Below, piece by piece: positions 7,959 through 16,232 of a stretch of 60,319 nucleotides of DNA. The number at the start of each line of letters is the position of its first letter. The first letter of the stretch is position 1. Both the position numbers and the translations under genes were made by a program. The notes under the pieces were generated by a model that was given only the letters and a program-made list of their open reading frames with translations, made no database searches and was not told where the DNA came from. The stretch comes from Deltaproteobacteria bacterium. GTDB lineage: Bacteria > Desulfobacterota > Binatia > UTPRO1. The stretch covers positions 1 to 60,319 of the forward strand of contig JADYZW010000026.1 of the NCBI GenBank assembly GCA_020852955.1, written 5' to 3'.

Positions 7959-9979
7959 GCGCCGAGGCCTCCGCGGGATCCGACAGCGGCTCGGACACGC
8001 GCGGCGACGTTCTCCGCGGAGAACCCCAGCTTCGCGAGATTCACCTCGCCCGGCGCCGAGGCCCCGTAGCGGTCGAGGCCGATCGCCACCCCCGCATCTC
8101 CGACCCAGCGCTCCCACCCGAGGGTGACGCCCGCCTCGACCGACACGCGCACGCGCACGGTCGGCGGCAGGACGGAAGCGCGATACGCGGCCTCCTGCTC
8201 GGCAAAGGCTTCCCAACAGGGCATGGACACCACCCGCGTCGGGATCCCCTCTCCGGCCAGCAGTCGCTGCGCCGCCAGGGCCACGTGGACCTCTGCGCCG
8301 GTGCCGATCAGGAGCGCTGCGGGCGCCGCGTCGCCGGCCGGATCGGCGAGGACGTACGCCCCGCGCGTGGCGTTGCGCGCCAGAGTCGCCTCGATGACCG
8401 GTAGCTTCTGTCGACTCAGCACGAGCGCCACGGGACGATGCCGAGCCGCAATGGCGAAGCGCCATGCCTCGACCGTCTCGTTGGGATCCGCGGGACGGAA
8501 CACGGCCAGTCCGGGCATCGCTCGCAACGACATGAGGTGCTCGACGGGCTGGTGCGTCGGCCCGTCCTCACCGAGCGCGATCGAGTCGTGCGTCCACACG
8601 AACACGACCGGGAGTTCGTTCAGCGCCGCGAGACGCACCGCCGGTCGCATGTAGTCCGAGAAACAAAAAAACGTCGCGACAAAGGTGCGTACACCGCCGT
8701 GATACGCCATGCCGTTCGCGATCGCCCCCATCGCGTGCTCACGCACCCCGTAGTGGATGTTGCGGCCTGCTCCCGTCACGCCGTCGAACGATCCGCCGTC
8801 CTTGAGCGCCGTACTCGTCGACACCGAGAGGTCGGCGTCACCGCCGAGCATCTCCGGCATCCGAGCCGCGATCGCATTCAACGTCTTCCCGGACGCCTGC
8901 CGAGTTGCCTGCGCATCGGTCCCTCCGAAGACCGGGAGCCCCGCCTCCCATCCGCCGGGAAGCTCGCCCGCGAGAACCCGTCGCCATTCGTCGGCGAGGT
9001 CCGGGTGGGCGCTCGCGTAGCGGGCGAATCGCTGGTTCCATTCGTCCTCCCACGCCGCGCCACGATCCACCGCCGAACGGAGATGCGCTCCGGCGTCCGG
9101 GGGAACGGCGAAGAATCTCTCGGGATCGAACCCGAGCGCACGTTTCGCCGCGGCGACCTCCTCCGCGCCGAGCGGGCTCCCGTGCGCCTCGGACGTCCCC
9201 TGCTTCTTCGGCGCCCCATAGCCGATCGTCGTCTGGACGACGATGATCGACGGCCGCGTCATATCGGCCCGAGCGTCCGAGAGCGCACGATCGATCGCGT
9301 TGACGTCCCCATCGCCGTTCGCCACCTTCAACACCTGCCATCCGTACGACGCGTAGCGTGCGGCGACGTCCTCCGTCGAAAAGGCAAGCGACGTCGGGCC
9401 GTCGAGGGAAATATGGTTGCAGTCGTAGAGGTAGACGAGCTTGCCGAGCTTCAGATGGCCCGCGAGCGACCCGGCCTCCGCCGACACTCCCTCCATCAGG
9501 TCGCCGTCCGACACGAGCGCATACGTGCGATGATCGACGATCGCATGCCCCGGACGGTTGAAGCGATGCGCCAACGCGCGCTCCGCCATCGCCATCCCGA
9601 CCGCGTTCGCCGTTCCCTGGCCTAGCGGACCGGTCGTCGCCTCCACGCCGGGCGTGAGTAGCGCCTCCGGGTGACCGGGTGTCCTGCTTCCCCATTGGCG
9701 GAACGCCCGCAGATCGTCCATGGAGAGATCGTACCCGGTGAGATGAAGCAGGCAGTAGAGCAACATACTGCCGTGCCCTGCCGAGAGGACGAACCGGTCG
9801 CGATCGGCCCACCGTGGGTTGCGCGGGTTGTGCCGGAGGTGTCGTTGCCACAGCACATACGCCATCGGAGCGGCGCCCATCGGAAGCCCGGGGTGCCCGG
9901 AGTTCGCCTTCTGCACCGCGTCGATGGCGAGCGTTCGGATGGTGTTGATGGCGAGCTGCGCGATGTCCTCGTCCTTCAC
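7955..9979 (-). CDS. tkt: transketolase
   Basis: The protein has 674 residues, the usual length. It shows the thiamine-diphosphate motif [20 protein letters not shown] with the downstream Asn in [12 protein letters not shown], the substrate-binding region [14 protein letters not shown], the catalytic Glu region [15 protein letters not shown], and [20 protein letters not shown] chose the GTG at 9979 because GGGGAGG lies 6 bases upstream. An ATG at 10021 would add 14 residues without a ribosome-binding site. It is cytoplasmic and transfers two-carbon units between sugar phosphates. It is coupled to rpiB, so the two are likely expressed together. Confidence 0.96.
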   Translation of the reverse strand: MKDEDIAQLAINTIRTLAIDAVQKANSGHPGLPMGAAPMAYVLWQRHLRHNPRNPRWADRDRFVLSAGHGSMLLYCLLHLTGYDLSMDDLRAFRQWGSRTPGHPEALLTPGVEATTGPLGQGTANAVGMAMAERALAHRFNRPGHAIVDHRTYALVSDGDLMEGVSAEAGSLAGHLKLGKLVYLYDCNHISLDGPTSLAFSTEDVAARYASYGWQVLKVANGDGDVNAIDRALSDARADMTRPSIIVVQTTIGYGAPKKQGTSEAHGSPLGAEEVAAAKRALGFDPERFFAVPPDAGAHLRSAVDRGAAWEDEWNQRFARYASAHPDLADEWRRVLAGELPGGWEAGLPVFGGTDAQATRQASGKTLNAIAARMPEMLGGDADLSVSTSTALKDGGSFDGVTGAGRNIHYGVREHAMGAIANGMAYHGGVRTFVATFFCFSDYMRPAVRLAALNELPVVFVWTHDSIALGEDGPTHQPVEHLMSLRAMPGLAVFRPADPNETVEAWRFAIAARHRPVALVLSRQKLPVIEATLARNATRGAYVLADPAGDAAPAALLIGTGAEVHVALAAQRLLAGEGIPTRVVSMPCWEAFAEQEAAYRASVLPPTVRVRVSVEAGVTLGWERWVGDAGVAIGLDRYGASAPGEVNLAKLGFSAENVAARVRAAVGSRGGLGA

Positions 9980-10147
9980 GGCGACCTCCCCTGCACGACG
10001 ACGCTGCTGCGGTGCAGCCATAGCGCGCGCGATCCGTCAGCTCAATCGCTCCGCGGGGACGGCGGCGATGGAACGACCGCCCGCCGCGTCGACCCGCGGG
10101 ACGCCGAGCACGGACCCGACGTCCGATCACCGGTGCCGCGCCTGCGG

Positions 10148-10927
10148 TCACTCAGACCGCGGGAACCTCCCGAGCAGTCCATCTTCGATCCAGCGAAGCA
10201 CGAGGCCACCCGCCGTGGCCGCAACGTGATCGGCGTCGACGATCGCAGCGAGATCGAAACACATCGCCCCGAAATCGTCGCCCGCGCACACCCGCTCAAG
10301 CGCTCGACGCTCGATCGCATCCATCGGAGCCTGGAACACGCGATCGCCTTGACGCCAGATCCGCAGCCACACCTCCTCCGGCTCCCATCCCGAGCCGGGA
10401 GTCCCGTCCCAGATCCGGTGCACCGGCCACGCCCCATGGAGCACCTCGAACGCGGGGATCGGAACGAATCGCGTCGTCGGCCAGTCGCCGGCCGGCATGG
10501 ATCGTAGCGCCGCGCCATCGAGCGGCGCAGCGTCCGGCGCGTCGAAGACGGCAAGCCGCGTCCATTCGAGCCGCGCCAGGTCCGCAACGTACGGCGGGTG
10601 CCCTGCGACCGGATGCGCCGCGAGAAACGCGGCGAACTCCGAGCCGAACCAGCGCAGCGACGGATGGATCGACGGATGCGCCGCGATGTAGTCGTGCGCG
10701 GCCGCCGCGAACGCTTCCGCTCCGAGCACCGCCGCGACCCGCGGATAGTCCTCGACGAGCACCTCGCTCAAGCGCGCGCAGTACATCCGCGCGTAGATCT
10801 CGACGCGTGCGGACGCATCCAGCGCGGCGTTGGCGCGGACCATGTCCTCGAGCCCGAGGGCCCCTTCCGTGTGCGCGCGCGTCACGCACCGGAACATCCT
10901 TTCCTGCAGCTCACGCAGTCGCGGCAT
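10148..10927 (-). CDS. bufC: BufC/HvfC-type DUF2063 protein (MNIO partner)
   Basis: The protein has 259 residues. The N-terminal half carries the DUF2063 pattern LRELQERMFRCV and YARMYCARLSEVLVEDYPRVAAVLG, then DYIAAHPSIHPSLRWFGSEFAAFL. The C-terminal half is the mixed beta domain usual in HvfC/BufC. In characterised systems this protein is the partner that presents the precursor peptide to the MNIO enzyme. The ATG at 10927 lies inside the end of the bufB frame (17-base overlap), so the two are coupled. No precursor gene is next to it. Confidence 0.85.
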   Translation of the reverse strand: MPRLRELQERMFRCVTRAHTEGALGLEDMVRANAALDASARVEIYARMYCARLSEVLVEDYPRVAAVLGAEAFAAAAHDYIAAHPSIHPSLRWFGSEFAAFLAAHPVAGHPPYVADLARLEWTRLAVFDAPDAAPLDGAALRSMPAGDWPTTRFVPIPAFEVLHGAWPVHRIWDGTPGSGWEPEEVWLRIWRQGDRVFQAPMDAIERRALERVCAGDDFGAMCFDLAAIVDADHVAATAGGLVLRWIEDGLLGRFPRSE

Positions 10928-11756
10928 CGGATCCCAGCGCCTCGTGCTCGACGGCGCGCGCGCGCTCGACCTCGGCAATCAGGACGCTCCACGGCGGTAT
11001 GTGCGCGTCCCACTCGATCGACGTGGACACGCGCCCCAGTCGTTCGACGCTCGCGCGGTAGAGCGACCATACCTCCGGGCACACCGGCGCGTCGTGCGTA
11101 TCGAGCAGGTGCGTTCCCTGGTCGCTGTGACCCGCGAGATGGATCTGACCGATTCGATCTCCGGGCACGCTCGCCAGGTATCGGAGCGGATCGAACCCGT
11201 GATTGACGGCGCTCACATACACGTTGTTGACATCCAACAAGATGCCGCAATCGCTGCGTCGCGCCACCTCACCGAGAAACTCCCATTCCGGCATCGCCGA
11301 GTCGACGTAGGTGAGATAGCTCGACACGTTCTCGATCAGGATCCGGCGCCGCAGCACCGCCTGGACGCGATCGATGCGCTCCACGACGTGGGCCAGCGCC
11401 TCCTCCGTGTAGGGCAGGGGGAGCAAGTCGTGCGCGTACCGTCCCCCCACGCTTCCCCAACAGAGATGATCCGAGATCCACGCGGGCTCGATCCACGCTG
11501 CGAGCCGCGCGAGGTCGTCCAGATACCGGACACACAGCGGGTCGGTCGACCCGATCGACAGCGAGACCCCGTGGAGCGCGACCGGAGCGATCTCTCGCGC
11601 CCGCGCCAACGCGCGGAGGGGCCGCCCTCCTCGAATCATGAAATTCTCCGAGATCGCCTCGAACCAGTCGACCTTCGCCGTTCCCGCGAAAATCTCCGGA
11701 AAATGTGCGGTCCGGAGCCCGACCCCATGACCGAGATACGGCAGTCCGCCGGCCAT
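10911..11756 (-). CDS. bufB: BufB-type multinuclear non-haem iron oxidase (MNIO, formerly DUF692)
   Basis: The protein has 281 residues and a TIM-barrel fold of the MNIO family. Metal-ligand regions typical of the family are visible: WISDHLCWGS, ILIENVSSYL, LLDVNNVYVSAVNHGFD, QIHLAGHSD and DTHDAPV. Family members modify Cys residues in precursor peptides, for example to thiooxazoles in bufferins, which bind metals. The ATG at 11756 follows GGAGGAG. The gene is divergent from an ECF sigma factor, a setting reminiscent of metal-stress regulons such as the Caulobacter SigF regulon. Enzyme class is strongly supported; the substrate is unknown because no DUF2282-type precursor is seen nearby. Confidence 0.92.
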   Translation of the reverse strand: MAGGLPYLGHGVGLRTAHFPEIFAGTAKVDWFEAISENFMIRGGRPLRALARAREIAPVALHGVSLSIGSTDPLCVRYLDDLARLAAWIEPAWISDHLCWGSVGGRYAHDLLPLPYTEEALAHVVERIDRVQAVLRRRILIENVSSYLTYVDSAMPEWEFLGEVARRSDCGILLDVNNVYVSAVNHGFDPLRYLASVPGDRIGQIHLAGHSDQGTHLLDTHDAPVCPEVWSLYRASVERLGRVSTSIEWDAHIPPWSVLIAEVERARAVEHEALGSDAATA

Positions 11757-11871
11757 CGCTCGCTCCTCCTGCCGCGGTATCCGTCCACTATCCATCGCCT
11801 GCCGGCAACGTATCACGCCACCGCTTGGACGCGCGCTCCACCTCGGGGATCCGCTCCGATCCTCTTTTCAT

Positions 11872-11900
11872 ATTGACATCGAGGCCGCAGCCTGGTTTCC
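11872..11900 (-). promoter_or_regulatory. candidate ECF-type promoter for bufBC
   Basis: On the minus strand GGAAAC (11900-11895) and GTCAAT (11877-11872) are separated by 17 bases. This resembles the GGAAC plus GTC architecture of many ECF sigma promoters. It faces bufB and leaves a leader of about 110 bases. The adjacent divergent ECF sigma gene makes autocontrol of the cluster plausible. The match is by eye and short, so confidence is modest. Confidence 0.35.
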
Positions 11901-11938
11901 CGGGAATTGAACGCAGGCGCAGCCCCACGAGGCACGCG

Positions 11939-12541
11939 ATGGCGACCCGGGGTCTTCCCATCCACTCGAACGCGGTCGACGCAATGATCGTCCATGGAGC
12001 GGCGACCGGTCGGCTCGACCGCAGTCGGCAGCGCGCTCGCTGGATGACGCTCGCACAGCGCGGCGACGCGACGGCATACCGCGCCCTCCTCGATGACCTC
12101 GGCCCGCTGTTGACCCGCTTCCTCCGTCGCCGCGTCCGAAACAACGACGATCTCGCCGACGCCTACCAGGACACGTTCCTGGCATTGCATCGCGCCCGAT
12201 TCATGTACCAATCGCCCCGGCCGATCGAGCCCTGGCTTTTCACGATCGCCCGCCACGTCGCGGCCGACTACGGACGACAATGGCAGCGCCGGCGGCGGCG
12301 CGAGCTCCCAGCCGACGCGGCGCCCGAACCGACGACGGATGCCCCGTTGCGCGACCTCGGAGCCGAGCTCGCGACGGCGATCCAGGCGCTTCCCAGCCGA
12401 CAGCGCGAAGCGTTGCGGCTGTTGAAGCTTCAAGACCTCTCGATTCGTGAAGCCGCGGCGCGGCTCGGAACGACGCCGGGTGCCCTGAAGCTGCGCGCGC
12501 ATCGCGCGTATCTCGCTCTGCGCGCGGCTTTCCGAACATAG
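11939..12541 (+). CDS. ECF-type RNA polymerase sigma factor
   Basis: The protein has about 200 residues. Sigma region 2 is seen in DLADAYQDTFLALHRARFMY with IEPWLFTIARHVAADYGR. Sigma region 4 is seen in ALPSRQREALRLLKLQDLSIREAAARLGTTPGALKLRAHRAY. Region 3 is missing, as expected for an ECF factor. The start is not certain: ATG 11939 has a weak ribosome-binding site, and ATG 11984 would trim 15 residues outside the conserved core. No anti-sigma gene (for example a DUF1109/NrsF protein) is adjacent, which is unusual for this class. It is divergent from bufB and probably controls it (inference). Confidence 0.92.
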   Translation: MATRGLPIHSNAVDAMIVHGAATGRLDRSRQRARWMTLAQRGDATAYRALLDDLGPLLTRFLRRRVRNNDDLADAYQDTFLALHRARFMYQSPRPIEPWLFTIARHVAADYGRQWQRRRRRELPADAAPEPTTDAPLRDLGAELATAIQALPSRQREALRLLKLQDLSIREAAARLGTTPGALKLRAHRAYLALRAAFRT

Positions 12542-12697
12542 CCGAGCGCGCTCGACCTCGGAAGCGGGCGCGCGGCCGCGCACCGCGACGCTCCCTGCAC
12601 CGTCCACGTCGCGTCCACTTCGCGCCTTGATCTCACGACAAGGGCTACGATATGGTGCCGCGCGTAGGGCGCTTGGAGTCGTAAAGGAGGCGTGGAG

Positions 12698-12880
12698 ATG
12701 GAGCTGCCAAAGTGCCAGAAGTGCAATAACGGATTGCTGATACCGTTGTCCGATTATGGCCAGGAAGGCGCCACCGTGGTCTTCAAAGCGTGGGTCTGCA
12801 CCAACCCGGAATGCGGCTTTTCCCTCCGCGTCGACAAGGGTGATGTGACCTACGGAAAGAAGATCGAGCACAAGCACTGA
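12698..12880 (+). CDS. small zinc-ribbon protein
   Basis: This 60-residue protein has two Cys pairs that can bind one zinc: CQKC at about residues 6-9 and CTNPEC at about 33-38, joined by a beta-rich segment, with a His/Lys tail. The ATG at 12698 is 7 bases after a perfect AAAGGAGG; an in-frame GTG at 12692 is too close to that site. There is no signal peptide, so it is cytoplasmic and unlike the exported bufferin precursors. The gap from the ECF gene is 156 bases and a strong terminator follows, so it may be its own unit. Similar short proteins are common in environmental bacteria; their role is unknown. Confidence 0.85.
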   Translation: MELPKCQKCNNGLLIPLSDYGQEGATVVFKAWVCTNPECGFSLRVDKGDVTYGKKIEHKH

Positions 12881-12906
12881 TCGCCGGATCGATCCCCTCC
12901 GCACCC

Positions 12907-12939
12907 AGGAAGCGTACAGCCCTGCGCTTCCTTTTTTTT
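12907..12939 (+). terminator. intrinsic terminator
   Basis: AGGAAGCG (12907-12914) pairs perfectly with CGCTTCCT (12925-12932) around a 10-base loop, followed by a run of eight T (12932-12939). This is a textbook Rho-independent terminator, 27 bases after the zinc-ribbon stop. The rest of 12940-13167, up to the acyl-CoA dehydrogenase promoter region, holds no gene that I can support. Confidence 0.9.
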
Positions 12940-13167
12940 GCCCGCCGCACGCCGTGATCCCAGAGACCGGTGGCGGCCTGTACCGCGTCTACGGAACCCG
13001 CAGGGACGCCCACGACGATCCGTGTCCCAGGGCCGGGACGCGACCCGGGGCGCTCGCGGGCGATGGGCGACTCGTTCCCGCGTCCCTGAGGCTCCGGAAG
13101 GCGAGCCGTGGCGTCGGCGGTCGGGAGAACGCTCGGGCAAGCGCCTCGCGACGTCCAGCCGAAACGC

Positions 13168-13196
13168 TTGCGGGCATATGCCCCTTCCCCTATCGT
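13168..13196 (+). promoter_or_regulatory. candidate promoter with palindrome in the spacer
   Basis: TTGCGG (13168-13173) and TATCGT (13191-13196) are 17 bases apart, a weak sigma-70-like pair. A perfect 12-base palindrome GGGCATATGCCC (13172-13183) overlaps the -35 box and the spacer and could be an operator. The start would be near 13203, almost on the GTG of the acyl-CoA dehydrogenase. Moderate to weak evidence only. Confidence 0.35.
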
Positions 13197-13204
13197 GACG
13201 CCCC

Positions 13205-14359
13205 GTGAATTTCGACCTGACTCCCGAGCAAGAGATGCTGCGGCGAACCGTCCGCGAGTTTGCCGAGCGCGAGATCGCGCCGCGCATGCAGGAGCTCGAC
13301 GAGCGCGAGGAGTTCTCCTCGGAAATCACCCGCGCCATGGGCAACCTCGGCCTCTTCGGCATGACGGTCTCCCCGGACTACGGCGGCCACGGGCTCGACT
13401 ATCTTTCGTACATCATCGCGGTCGAGGAACTCGCGCGCGTCAACGGCTCCCAGGCGGCGACGGTGGCCGCCGAGAATTCGCTCGGCATCGGACCGATCTA
13501 CTACTTCGGCAGCGAGGAGCAGAAGCGTCGGCACCTTCCCGCCCTGTGCGCCGGACAAAAGCTCTGGGGCTTCGGGCTGACGGAGCCCTCGGCGGGCTCA
13601 GACGCCGGCGGCAGCAAGACGACGGCGCGGCTCGAAGGCGACCGGTGGATCATCAACGGCAGCAAGATCTTCATCACCAACGCCGGCTCGCCGATGACGG
13701 CCGGCTCCACGGTGCAGTGCCTGACAGGTGTGCGACCCGACGGCAGCAGGGAAGTCAGCTGCATCCTCGTCGACCAGGACGCGCCGGGGTTCACGACCCG
13801 GACGATGCACAAGAAGATGGTCTGGCGCGCCTCCAACACGGCCGAGCTCTACTTCGACAACGTGAGCGTACCCCGCGAGAACCTGCTCGGCGCACGCGGC
13901 CAGGGCTTCCGCCAGATGCTCGAAACCCTGGACTCGGGCCGTCTGTCGATCGCCGCGATGGGACTCGGGGGTGCGCAGGGCGCGTTCGAGGCCGCGCTCG
14001 CCTACGCACGCGAGCGCCGTCAGTTCGGCAAGCCCATCAGCCAGTTCCAAGCCAACGCCTTCAAGCTCGCGGACATGGCGATGGAGATCGAGACAACGCG
14101 CAATCTCCTCTACAAGGCCTGCTGGTTGCGCGACCAAGGTCGCCCCTTCCGCAAGGAAGCCGCGATGGCCAAGCTCTGGGCCTCCGAGGTCATGCGGCGG
14201 GTGACCCACGCCGCCGTTCAGATCTTCGGCGGCTACGGCCTCATGGAAGAGTATCCGGTCGCGCGATTCTACCGCGACCAGCGGCTGCTCGAGATCGGCG
14301 AAGGCACCTCGGAGGTACAACGACTCGTCATCTCGCGGATCCTCGGATGCTACGAGTGA
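13205..14359 (+). CDS. acyl-CoA dehydrogenase
   Basis: The protein has 384 residues, the usual length of FAD-dependent acyl-CoA dehydrogenases. Signatures: FGLTEPSAGSDAGGSKTTA (FAD and substrate contact), GSKIFITNA, RRQFGKPISQFQ, AVQIFGGYGLMEEYPVARFYRD, and the catalytic Glu (about 366) in GEGTSEVQRLVI. It oxidises acyl-CoA to the enoyl-CoA and passes electrons to an electron-transfer flavoprotein, which is not encoded nearby. It starts at GTG 13205 with no obvious Shine-Dalgarno sequence, and the predicted leader is nearly absent. Chain-length preference cannot be read here. It would precede the hydratase/dehydrogenase at 18-20 kb in beta-oxidation. Confidence 0.95.
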   Translation: MNFDLTPEQEMLRRTVREFAEREIAPRMQELDEREEFSSEITRAMGNLGLFGMTVSPDYGGHGLDYLSYIIAVEELARVNGSQAATVAAENSLGIGPIYYFGSEEQKRRHLPALCAGQKLWGFGLTEPSAGSDAGGSKTTARLEGDRWIINGSKIFITNAGSPMTAGSTVQCLTGVRPDGSREVSCILVDQDAPGFTTRTMHKKMVWRASNTAELYFDNVSVPRENLLGARGQGFRQMLETLDSGRLSIAAMGLGGAQGAFEAALAYARERRQFGKPISQFQANAFKLADMAMEIETTRNLLYKACWLRDQGRPFRKEAAMAKLWASEVMRRVTHAAVQIFGGYGLMEEYPVARFYRDQRLLEIGEGTSEVQRLVISRILGCYE

Positions 14360-14362
14360 CGC

Positions 14363-14935
14363 CTACTTGATTACGCGCTGTATCGCCTTGAACTCGGACG
14401 CCTCGGCGGTGCGGACGAGCTCGAGGAGTCCGCTCTCGACCGTCGCCGGCACCATGCCCGCCTGCACCATCTTCTGCCAACCGATCTCGTAATCCTCGCG
14501 TCGACGCGCCGACGTCGCGTCGCGCGCGACGTGGACCTGGTACCCCTGCGCCAGCAGGTCGTGGGCGGTTTGATTCACGCAGGCGTGCGTCTCGATGCCG
14601 GCGATGAACACCTGCCGCCGACCCAGCCGCGCCAGCGCCGAGACGAACGCCTCGGCCCCGCAACAGCTCATGCTCATCTTCTCGATCACCCGCGTTCCCT
14701 CCGGGAAATGGCGCGCGATCTCGGCCACCGTCGATCCCACGCCCTTGGGATACTGCTCGGTCACCACGATGGGCACACCGAGCACGACCGCGCCCCGCAC
14801 GAGCCGCGTCACCGCGGTCGCGACGCGTTCGTACTCGTACAATACGGACCGATAGCCCTCCTGGACGTCGATCACGACGAGGGCGGCGGCGTCACGGGCC
14901 AGGAGGCGCGGGTGGCGCCCGGACGACATCGACAC
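14363..14935 (-). CDS. isochorismatase-family cysteine hydrolase
   Basis: The protein has 190 residues. The catalytic triad pattern of the family is visible: Asp at about 23 in VVIDVQEGY, a Lys in the middle region, and Cys at about 119 in GIETHACVNQTAHDLL. The length fits the YcaC-like group, not the longer nicotinamidases. Family members cleave amides or isochorismate-like ethers; the substrate here is unknown. It converges on the acyl-CoA dehydrogenase with 3 bases between stops. An 87-residue gene ends just upstream (3 bases), so the two probably form an operon. Confidence 0.9.
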   Translation of the reverse strand: MSMSSGRHPRLLARDAAALVVIDVQEGYRSVLYEYERVATAVTRLVRGAVVLGVPIVVTEQYPKGVGSTVAEIARHFPEGTRVIEKMSMSCCGAEAFVSALARLGRRQVFIAGIETHACVNQTAHDLLAQGYQVHVARDATSARRREDYEIGWQKMVQAGMVPATVESGLLELVRTAEASEFKAIQRVIK

Positions 14936-14937
14936 GA

Positions 14938-15201
14938 TCAGTGGCGGGTCAAGTTGGCGTCATCCGCGTCGAGGCCGAGCAGCGTGCCCAGCGCCGCGCA
15001 CGCCTCATCGAGAGGTCCGTCGATCGTATCGCTCACGAGCTGCTCGACGGCCGCGAGGTCGTCCGGGCCCGGAGGCTCGGACTCGTGGTGCATGCCGTGG
15101 AGCGCCCACGCCACCGTGCTCAACCGGTTGCGGACCTCCGCCAACAGCCCGAGTGCCTTTTCGGGCGACATCTCCGGGGAGTCTTTGCTCTTGTCTGCCA
15201 T
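14938..15201 (-). CDS. small helical hypothetical protein
   Basis: This 87-residue soluble acidic protein is of no family that I recognise. Two amphipathic helical stretches are visible (PEKALGLLAEVRNRLSTVAW and DLAAVEQLVSDTIDGPLDEA). The ATG at 15201 has a strong AGGAGG 6 bases upstream; the frame upstream of it is not protein-like. It sits 3 bases before the hydrolase gene and 77 bases after the lactamase-fold gene, all on one strand. Confidence 0.7.
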   Translation of the reverse strand: MADKSKDSPEMSPEKALGLLAEVRNRLSTVAWALHGMHHESEPPGPDDLAAVEQLVSDTIDGPLDEACAALGTLLGLDADDANLTRH

Positions 15202-15277
15202 GGAATCCTCCTCGTGCGCGACCTGGCCCGATCGGCCCGGGCACTCTACGCGGAGCGGCGCGGGCCGGCAATTGCGC

Positions 15278-16207
15278 TCACGGCATCGGCATCGACCAGG
15301 TCTCACCGATGCCGCGGATGACGACCCGATCGCGCTCCGCCCCGGCGGACGCGAGCAAACGGCGCATGGCGTCTCCGAGCGGCTCCTTCCCGAGGCGGAA
15401 GGTATCCCAATGGATCGGGATGAGATACCGCGCGCCGCTCTCCTCGAACATCTTCCAGACCTGCTCCGGATCGGCGTGATTGGCGATCCACGGGTCGTAT
15501 GCGCCGTTCCCCAGGATCGCGACCGTCACCTCGCGTGCCCGCCCGGCCGAGCCGATCTTATCGGTGTAGGCCGTGTCGCTCGCGAAGAGCACCCGGGTCG
15601 CGCCGTGCTCGAAGACGTAGCCGTTGTAGCCTCGCCAGCGCTCCCACGGCCAACGCTTGCCCCAGTGTTCCACCTCGATCGCCTCGATCACGACGCCGCC
15701 GATCTCCGCCCGCTCTCCCCAGCCGAGCTCGACGACGCGCAGGAACCCGAGCGCCTCCACGAGATCCCTGGTCCGCGGCGGCAGCACCAGAAGCGGCGTG
15801 TTCGTGAGGCGGCGCAGCGACGGCAGGTCGAGGCTATCGAGGTGGGCATGGCTCACCACGACGGCGTCGATCGGCGGCAGGTCCTCGGGCATGAGCGCCG
15901 ATCCGACGACGCGCTTCGGGCCGAGCGTCAGCGGACCGACCTGCACCCCGATCCTCTCGAAAAACGCGGGGTCGGTGAGGATCCGCGTGCCACCGAGCTC
16001 CAGGAGGACCGAGGCGTGCCCGACGTACGCGATCGTCAGGTCCCCCGCGTCCCAGCTCCCGGGCGTCGGGCGGTTCGGGGCCGGAGCGGTCGGCTGGAGC
16101 ACCACCCCGCACGCGAATGCGAAACCGCCCGCGACGGCCATCGCCACGAGCGCCAGCGCCCATCGAAGCCGCCGCCGACCGATACGCGCCGACGTGCGTC
16201 CCCCCAC
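15278..16207 (-). CDS. exported metallo-beta-lactamase-fold hydrolase (NAPE-PLD/UlaG-like)
   Basis: The protein has 309 residues. An N-terminal membrane anchor or signal (RWALALVAMAVAGGFAFACG) is followed by a lactamase fold. Metal-site segments are VVVSHAHLDSLDLPSL (the usual HxHxDH has Ser in place of the last His), EVEHWGKRW, LFASDTAYTDK and IPIHWDTFRLGKEP. The RWRGYNGYVFE and GNGAYDPW segments are typical of N-acyl-phosphatidylethanolamine phospholipase D-like proteins, so it may act on lipids in the periplasm. The missing His of the metal motif is a real feature to check. The anchor is seen; the substrate is inferred. Confidence 0.85.
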   Translation of the reverse strand: MGGRTSARIGRRRLRWALALVAMAVAGGFAFACGVVLQPTAPAPNRPTPGSWDAGDLTIAYVGHASVLLELGGTRILTDPAFFERIGVQVGPLTLGPKRVVGSALMPEDLPPIDAVVVSHAHLDSLDLPSLRRLTNTPLLVLPPRTRDLVEALGFLRVVELGWGERAEIGGVVIEAIEVEHWGKRWPWERWRGYNGYVFEHGATRVLFASDTAYTDKIGSAGRAREVTVAILGNGAYDPWIANHADPEQVWKMFEESGARYLIPIHWDTFRLGKEPLGDAMRRLLASAGAERDRVVIRGIGETWSMPMP

Positions 16208-16232
16208 CTCCGTCCGCCGCGAAACGCGCCGC

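Noticed and set aside
8667..8673. Run of seven A (T on the coding strand) inside the transketolase gene, a possible slippery site or terminator.
   Set aside because: It codes for conserved residues (ATFFCFSDY), has no adjacent hairpin, and the reading frame continues normally.
11873..11878. Perfect TTGACA on the plus strand before the ECF gene, a possible -35 box.
   Set aside because: No acceptable -10 box lies 16-18 bases downstream, and the same bases fit better as part of an ECF-type promoter on the other strand.
12698..12880. The zinc-ribbon protein as the missing precursor peptide for the MNIO enzyme.
   Set aside because: It has no signal peptide, its four Cys fit a zinc ribbon, it is on the other strand from bufBC and has its own terminator.
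12954..13208. Open frames of 80 or more codons in the gap before the acyl-CoA dehydrogenase.
   Set aside because: Arg/Pro/Gly-rich translations typical of chance frames in GC-rich DNA, no ribosome-binding site and no recognisable family.
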